NCBI RefSeq assembly: GCF_932274485.2
Contig: NC_065887.2
Location: 42,551,201 to 42,615,200, forward strand
DNA: 64,000 nucleotides
Source of the DNA: Patella vulgata
Taxonomy: Eukaryota > Mollusca > Gastropoda > Patellidae
Reading direction: 5' to 3'
Part shown: piece by piece, positions 61,701 through 64,000 of the stretch
How positions within the stretch are numbered: the stretch's first letter is position 1
Layout: the number at the start of each line of letters is the position of its first letter
Notes under the pieces: generated by a model
What the model was told of the DNA's origin: nothing
Database searches by the model: none
The model's input: the letters and a program-made list of their open reading frames with translations, nothing else
Made by a program: the position numbers and the translations under genes

Positions 61701-61967
61701 ACACGATATCATTTTTATCTTTTTTTTTTATAAAAAAAGACTGTGTAAATAATATATCAGGCAATGTGATAGGAAGTAGCCTTTACACAAAATCAATTAA
61801 TGCATTACAAGGTATTAATAACTGATGATATTCGGCAGATTTTAGGTACACACCCCTCTCTTGCCGAAATACCGTTACACATCACTGCGCGATTTTCATA
61901 ACAATTGCACCTCAAAAACTTACCCGGTACCTGTGTCAATAACACAGGCTGGTAGGCGATTCGCCAT
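46677..61967 (-). CDS. ACTR3: Actin-related protein 3 (Arp3), 11 coding exons
   Basis: Arp3 is a core subunit of the Arp2/3 complex. With Arp2 it forms the pseudo-dimer that nucleates branched actin filaments in the cytoplasm. The eleven exons listed separately sum to 1257 nt, i.e. 418 residues and a stop, the same length as human ACTR3. No frame break was seen, and donors and acceptors are all GT/AG. The first phosphate loop is DTGTGYTK (residues 11-18), the second DSGDGVTH (169-176), and the nucleotide-site loop LSGGSTMF (321-328). The ends [11 protein letters not shown] and [11 protein letters not shown] correspond to human MAGRLPACVVD and [11 protein letters not shown]. Conservation is lowest in exon 7, as in other Arp3s. 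The ten introns total about 14 kb and hold most of the local SINEs. Identity is certain from near-continuous similarity. Confidence 0.98.
47174..47490 (+). mobile_element. Repeat family D, 3'-shortened copy in ACTR3 intron 10
   Basis: TTAAACATACATTATGC opens the copy and TATAGTGAGAA closes it. The right terminal part present at 2712-3094 and 53134-53539 is absent. Confidence 0.65.
47530..47775 (-). mobile_element. SINE family B, rearranged, with internal duplication
   Basis: GGGGTCTTTAGC and GACAGGCGACCCTACCCCTT appear once, then GAGGTTGGACAAACGACCCT again about 95 bp later, followed by the B-box region (GGTAATCGAAACCACGCC). It ends about 16 bp before the donor of ACTR3 exon 10. Confidence 0.7.
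47792..47875 (-). CDS. ACTR3: ACTR3 exon 10
   Basis: Encodes [20 protein letters not shown] and GGSMLAST. The acceptor follows a long T-run (TTTCCAG). Donor GTATGT. It has no long open frame around it, so I located it by searching for the conserved [11 protein letters not shown]. Confidence 0.96.
48355..48725. repeat. About 140-bp tandem repeat, 2.7 copies, ACTR3 intron 9
   Basis: Units start near 48356, 48496 and 48634 with GGAAATC(A/G)(A/T)TGAAAAT and include GGCTTCTTCGTCACATGACC and CCCAAGGGCCATAACTCTGG. High identity between units points to recent duplication. Confidence 0.9.
48863..49018 (-). mobile_element. SINE family B, 5'-truncated, with target duplication
   Basis: GA tail and body, but the tRNA-like head is missing. 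A perfect 12-bp repeat, ACAAACCAAGGG, at 48851-48862 and 49019-49030 shows that the copy was truncated at insertion and not afterwards. Confidence 0.9.
49150..49275 (-). CDS. ACTR3: ACTR3 exon 9
   Basis: Encodes [20 protein letters not shown] through SGGRIK, including the nucleotide-site loop. Acceptor TTTTGTAG, donor GTAAGT. Confidence 0.97.
49288..49412. repeat. Tandem repeat, ACTR3 intron 8
   Basis: About five units of ATAAACAATTAATACTTTAA with short length variation. Confidence 0.85.
49468..49602 (-). mobile_element. SINE family A fragment, ACTR3 intron 8
   Basis: Tail and 3' half only: GAAATGGGGTTTAACATCC, then GAAGACAGGCATAAGCCATG, ending in a CAGACTCTCCATCCTAG piece after an internal deletion. 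Confidence 0.8.
49626..49718 (-). CDS. ACTR3: ACTR3 exon 8
   Basis: Encodes [20 protein letters not shown] through DVRRGLYK. Acceptor TTTTCAG, donor GTGGGT. The fragment of SINE A at 49468-49602 begins about 24 bp beyond the donor. Confidence 0.97.
49837..50262 (-). mobile_element. SINE family B with a 105-bp internal duplication
   Basis: A long GA tail (49849-49889), then the body. The block from GGGGTCTTTAGCAGTGGGAG to GGGGATTCGAAAACCA occurs twice in tandem (about 49977-50082 and 50083-50188) before the tRNA-like head. The two halves differ at several positions. Confidence 0.88.
50477..50833 (-). mobile_element. SINE family A, ACTR3 intron 7
   Basis: The body runs from CTACTGTTCTGCTCCGACTG to the head ending ACTCACTTAGCCATGGTGGC. 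The tail is lost. GGGAGCGAACCT occurs twice near 50754-50779 as a short internal duplication in the B-box region. Confidence 0.87.
51156..51229. repeat. 32-bp direct duplication
   Basis: CTGCAGAACAGCAGATTCCT and the following 12 bases occur twice in succession. Confidence 0.85.
51307..51495 (-). mobile_element. SINE family A fragment with an amplified 22-bp segment
   Basis: GGCTAATGAGGACAGGCATC, normally present once in family A, is repeated about five times (51330-51450) before the copy continues with GTGCTATCAGTGAAATTTTG. Confidence 0.82.
51573..51746 (-). CDS. ACTR3: ACTR3 exon 7
   Basis: Encodes [18 protein letters not shown] through [15 protein letters not shown]. The middle ([16 protein letters not shown]) is the most diverged part of the protein. 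The acceptor has a long pyrimidine run, and the donor is GTATGT. Confidence 0.96.
51830..52107 (-). mobile_element. SINE family A adjacent to the exon 6 donor
   Basis: The body is readable from GAGGGTTAAACGTCCTACTG to the start of the tRNA-like domain (CTCGACAAATGCAGG), where it stops about 8 bp from the ACTR3 exon 6 splice donor. The tRNA-like head is absent. Confidence 0.85.
52116..52259 (-). CDS. ACTR3: ACTR3 exon 6
   Basis: Encodes [20 protein letters not shown] through LETAKAIK. The donor is GTAAAC, weaker than the others in the gene. A SINE A copy ends within about 10 bp of the donor. Confidence 0.97.
52571..52744. repeat. About 42-bp tandem repeat, four copies, ACTR3 intron 5
   Basis: The core is TTTATACTCTGTACAGAGCC followed by TGAAATATAACAGG. 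CTCTGTACAGAG is itself palindromic. Confidence 0.88.
52781..52888 (-). CDS. ACTR3: ACTR3 exon 5
   Basis: Encodes [20 protein letters not shown] through [12 protein letters not shown], including the second phosphate-binding loop. Donor GTACGT. A tandem repeat (52571-52744) lies about 35 bp inside the following intron. Confidence 0.97.
52952..53050 (+). repeat. Repeat family H, copy 2, ACTR3 intron 4
   Basis: Partner of 23903-24003. The two share CCCTAAAACTTTGGACAGTG and GTTCGTCTCAAA in the same order and orientation. Confidence 0.7.
53134..53539 (+). mobile_element. Repeat family D, full-length copy, ACTR3 intron 4
   Basis: Begins TTAAACATACATTATGC and ends CATAACGTATCTTTAA. These form an imperfect terminal inverted repeat with TTAA at each end. 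About 405 bp, non-coding. Confidence 0.68.
53877..53972 (-). CDS. ACTR3: ACTR3 exon 4
   Basis: Encodes [20 protein letters not shown] through GLYIAVQ. Acceptor ATTACAG, donor GTAGGT. Confidence 0.97.
54447..54528. repeat. Strong hairpin in ACTR3 intron 3
   Basis: Arms 54447-54471 and 54504-54528 are inverted repeats with one or two mismatches around a 32-bp loop. Each arm contains TTAAGCCC(T)GGGCTTAA, itself a palindrome. Confidence 0.85.
54920..55045 (-). mobile_element. SINE family A, old fragment
   Basis: Weak but ordered similarity to the body: AATTTGGCCTAGACAGCAGTG, then TTCAAGGGTTCTTTTATTTG and CTAATGCACACTCATTGACC. Confidence 0.5.
55126..55385 (+). mobile_element. SINE family B, forward
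   Basis: The head GGCCGAATGGTTAGCACATG is at the left and the body ends AGTGGACGTTAAACCACATTTC at the right. The expected CT tail is replaced by ATCATCATC. Confidence 0.9.
55424..55975 (-). mobile_element. Old SINE family A interrupted by a younger copy
   Basis: A reverse copy is readable at 55424-55545 (ATGTCCTACATTTCTGCTCC to GTTCCTTCCAAGGC) and resumes at 55937-55975 (CTTAGCCAAGC... CTGAGCCACTGTGGCTCC). The middle is occupied by the forward copy at 55546-55923. Confidence 0.85.
55546..55923 (+). mobile_element. SINE family A, full length, nested in another SINE A
   Basis: The head GGGGATCACGTGACTAAGTG and tail CCCCATTTCATTTCATTT are complete. A perfect 13-bp repeat, TTCCTTCCAAGGC, flanks it at 55533-55545 and 55924-55936. 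It is close to the copy at 757-1128. Confidence 0.95.
56001..56111 (-). CDS. ACTR3: ACTR3 exon 3
   Basis: Encodes [17 protein letters not shown] through DHYFLL, both exon ends in phase 0. Donor GTAAGT. Intron 2 is only 240 bp. Confidence 0.97.
56352..56532 (-). CDS. ACTR3: ACTR3 exon 2
   Basis: Acceptor TTTCAG, donor GTGAGA. It completes [19 protein letters not shown] and runs to NATSYAVK. Intron 1 (5.4 kb) is the longest of the gene. Confidence 0.95.
57619..57789 (-). mobile_element. SINE family B, strongly decayed
   Basis: Ordered remnants: CCACTCAATACAAACTAGAT, TTGGGACTAACATTTTAATT, AGCAAACCGGAAGAC, ATGTCACGTACTAGTGTGGG. The head is missing. Confidence 0.65.
57932..58000. repeat. Short tandem duplication
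   Basis: AGTCTCCTG(C/T)A(C/T)AGTACACT followed by AGGCCTA occurs twice. Confidence 0.8.
59327..59961. mobile_element. Terminal-inverted-repeat element, 635 bp, ACTR3 intron 1
   Basis: The ends 59327-59347 (CACTGCAGGCAACGAAATTT) and 59941-59961 (reverse complement CAGTGCAGGCCACGAAATTT) match with two or three differences. TGGTTAC(A/G)C recurs inside in both orientations. CAGTG ends are common in hAT elements, but I see no clean 8-bp duplication. Instead the flanks are related 37-bp sequences (59290-59326 and 59962-59998). Confidence 0.7.
61069..61427 (-). mobile_element. SINE family A, ACTR3 intron 1
   Basis: The tail GTGAAATGAAATGGGGTTTA is at the left, and the tRNA-like head with CGAACACCCGACCTCCAGGC is at the right. 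Nearly full length and little diverged. Confidence 0.93.
61924..61967 (-). CDS. ACTR3: ACTR3 exon 1 (start codon)
   Basis: Encodes [14 protein letters not shown] plus two bases of the next Gly codon. The context before the ATG is ATCAAAC, and the donor is GTAAGT. The first phosphate-binding loop begins here and is completed by exon 2. Confidence 0.95.
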
Positions 61968-62077
61968 GTTTGATTCTTTGGCTGTCGTCTGGTACTAAAA
62001 ATGCTTTGATGGTGGAACTCTGTCAAACTTAACTTTATTCAATTAATCATACCGGTCAGTCACGTCCCGGAAAGAAA
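61968..62077. promoter_or_regulatory. Candidate (possibly bidirectional) promoter of ACTR3
   Basis: The 110 bp upstream of the ACTR3 ATG contain CCCGGAAAG (an ETS-type GGAA site, about 62067-62075) directly before AAAATGGCCGATATGG, which resembles a YY1 element. Motif matches are visual only. Confidence 0.4.
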
Positions 62078-62111
62078 ATGGCCGATATGGGAAGTAATCA
62101 CAGTCTCGCAG
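62078..62111 (+). CDS. Possible first coding exon of a divergent gene
   Basis: ATGGCCGATATGGGAAGTAA starts a frame reading MADMGSNHSLA, followed by a possible donor GTACGG at 62112. The ATG has a purine at -3 and G at +4. No further exon is recognised before the window ends. It could equally be a chance ATG inside the promoter or 5' flank of ACTR3. Confidence 0.2.
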
Positions 62112-62119
62112 GTACGGAC

Positions 62120-63300
62120 AAATCTTACAGAGAGTTATCGACCCAAACTACAAAAAATAAATGATGAATCGGTATTCATCAGTGTGCTTTCAATATAAAT
62201 ACCAATCTTCATGCATTCAAAACCATATTCTAAAACTATCAACAGGAATATTCATAAAGCAATTAAAGTGTGTTTGTATCAGTGTGACTTGGGTAAAATA
62301 TGAGTCAGTGCTTGAAGGGAGATAACTCCAGAACACGACGAGTTACTCCCCATTAAATCCCCACAATGAAAGTGTTTTGACTTATGTAGCGTCTTCGAAA
62401 GGCCAATTTTCAGATTTCTCTATGTATTTTTGTAACCCAAAGATTTAAATATTGGTTCTTCGAAAATATAATAATGTCATTTCAGTCAAATCTCGAATTG
62501 ACTTTAAAACGCCTTTCATGTTGGCTGCAATTGGCAGTTTCTGGGACCTGCCCACCCGACCAATCAAAACTTAGTGTATTTTAAAAATTTTCAATCGGCT
62601 ATAGGCGTACGGGACTAAATGGTTTTGGGGAAAGGGCACCGGTTCGGATTGCCGGATTTCTTCTGTGTTAACCCGTACATAACCGATTTAGCCGTATATA
62701 CCAAAAGGTATATGAAGGGTATGAATATTAGAGAGATGGATAGTAGGCCTACTTTATAGCCTATAACTGGAATATCCCTGAAGATTCTTGTTCATTGTTG
62801 ATATTCAATTGCTGTTCTGTGGAACCTATAGAAAAACATTGATAGCCCGAATTTGTATGACCGACTGGCTCGAATTTTCGTTTGCCCGAATATTTAGGGG
62901 AGCACCGTGCTCTATATTTTTAATATTTTAAATATATCTATAGGCCTAGGGCCTACATGTCGACACAAAGTGTAAAATATCAGGCACTAGTTCAAAAAAC
63001 AACTCATATCATGATATCCAGGAAAGATATCTGATATCTAATCAAGATCGAAAACCCACATATTTCCGATTAGAACCTCTGTCGGCCTTCATTTGCCCGA
63101 GCTCTGCTATTTTTATTTAATCCACGAAGTTTATCTTTAAAAAGTGAAAGCGTTTCTTCATTTCAATTGAAAATTAATTTCCTTTATTTCCCATCACTGG
63201 GCATCAGTAATTTCAACAACAACAATAAAAAAGAATTAAATAAATAAAACTCTTTATTGCATGTTTTATTATATATTCCATACACAACATATTTTATTCT
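62120..63300. other. Spacer right of ACTR3
   Basis: No exons recognised. Several GCCCGAA motifs (62845-63110) resemble those inside the hAT-like element at 63682-63952, so a decayed relative may be present, but I could not find its ends. Confidence 0.4.
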
Positions 63301-63309
63301 TAAACTAAA

Positions 63310-63605
63310 AATCTTTTACGTGCACGCCAATGTTCACACGGGACCTCGATTTTCCGTTCCACCCAAACGACTATACGTTGTCCCTTGCAAGGCTCTCAGT
63401 CCTGCACCACTGGTTAGCAGGAGCCACGCCGGAAAATCCCGATGAACTTTCTCGGCCAACACAGGGAGAGAGAGAGAGAAATGGGGTTTAACGTCCACTC
63501 GACACAAACCATTCAGCCACCCCCCCCCCCCAACACAGGGATCGAACACGGGACCTATAGATTATAAGCCAGCCAATGTCTCACCCACTGAGCCATCGTG
63601 GCGCC
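63310..63605 (-). mobile_element. SINE family A interrupted by a SINE B fragment
   Basis: The reverse copy runs from ATCTTTTACGTGCACGCC to CTCGGCCAACACAGG, and resumes at about 63531 with CAACACAGGGATCGAACACG to the head ending GAGCCATCGTGGCGCCC. The 3' part and tail are missing. Confidence 0.87.
63466..63530 (-). mobile_element. SINE family B, internally deleted, nested in SINE A
   Basis: GAGAGAGAAATGGGGTTTAA and CGTCCACTCGACACAAACC (the tail end) join directly to CATTCAGCCACCCCCC (the head end). The whole body is lost. CCAACACAGG flanks it on both sides as a target duplication. Confidence 0.82.
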
Positions 63606-63681
63606 CAAAAATGGTACACCAACATCTTGGCCATTTTGAAGAATATAGTAAGATACCAATTTTAACTACGTCTAGAATAAT

Positions 63682-63952
63682 CATAGGCGTAGGAGCCTAA
63701 AAATTTATTTTCGGGCAATGAAAAATTCGACGACCTTTTTTTTCTATAAACGTTTAGAGAAAAAATATAACTAACTTATTTCTATGAGATCCACACTGCC
63801 CGAAAAGTATTTTCTCGTCTTTTTCTTGTCCACTGCATGCCCGAAAATATGCCCGAAGCTCTCTTATGATAGGTATGCCCGAAAAAACGGTATTGATTTC
63901 GGGCAATTTTCTCTAATGCCCCCCTGAATTACTTTGAGCTCCTACGCCTATG
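63682..63952. mobile_element. hAT-like MITE, 271 bp, 8-bp target duplication
   Basis: The terminal inverted repeats CATAGGCGTAGGAGC (63682-63696) and GCTCCTACGCCTATG (63938-63952) are perfect over 15 bp. The 8-bp direct repeat AGAATAAT is at 63674-63681 and 63953-63960. An 8-bp duplication and a CA..TG end are typical of hAT elements. The interior holds at least seven GCCCGAA motifs in both orientations, probably transposase-binding-type subterminal repeats. Non-coding. Confidence 0.85.
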
Positions 63953-64000
63953 AGAATAATCATGCAGTTTCTAACGAGCTCCGTCGTGAACGGTTGCGGT

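Overview
This is a window of AT-rich animal nuclear DNA. It has two recognisable host genes, both on the minus strand, surrounded by dense small repeats. The intron-rich actin-related gene, the Sp-family gene with a very long intron, and the many tRNA-headed SINEs, LINE tails and short inverted-repeat DNA elements fit a lophotrochozoan, most likely a mollusc. That placement is inferred from sequence style; no diagnostic marker proves it.

Host genes. (1) An Sp8/9-type zinc-finger transcription factor lies on the minus strand. Its large 3' coding exon is at 11395-12657, and a probable upstream exon is at 35729-35820 across a 23-kb intron. The protein has the N-terminal SP box, the WWDVH motif, a buttonhead box and three C2H2 fingers. 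(2) An apparently intact ACTR3 (Arp3) gene lies on the minus strand at 46677-61967. I could place all eleven coding exons with consensus splice sites. Together they encode 418 residues, the same length as vertebrate Arp3. Its start faces a short plus-strand ATG/donor pair 111 bp away, which may be the first exon of a divergent gene leaving the window to the right.

Repeats by region. 0-10 kb: a 690-bp inverted-repeat element, a SINE with perfect target duplication, a Tc1 derivative with a transposase C-terminal relic, two TTAA-bounded inverted-repeat elements and a LINE 3' end. 10-36 kb (Sp gene, intron and flank): scattered SINEs, a second Tc1 copy, a SINE split by a LINE insertion, several minisatellites (34-bp, 24-bp and a 1.1-kb array of about 27-bp units) and nested palindromes. 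36-46 kb: mostly unannotatable AT-rich spacer with four SINEs carrying clear target duplications. 46-62 kb (ACTR3): most of the larger introns hold SINE pieces, DNA-element pieces or intron-specific tandem repeats, some ending within tens of bases of a splice site. 62-64 kb: a SINE interrupted by another SINE, and a 271-bp hAT-like element with 8-bp target duplications.

Two tRNA-headed SINE families dominate. I call them A (about 370 bp, ATTTC-repeat tail) and B (about 270 bp, CT-repeat tail). Their bodies differ but the last 19 bp before the simple tail is the same, which suggests one LINE mobilises both. I found no rRNA, functional tRNA, CRISPR or virus-derived element. Identities of repeat families rest on comparing copies within the window only.
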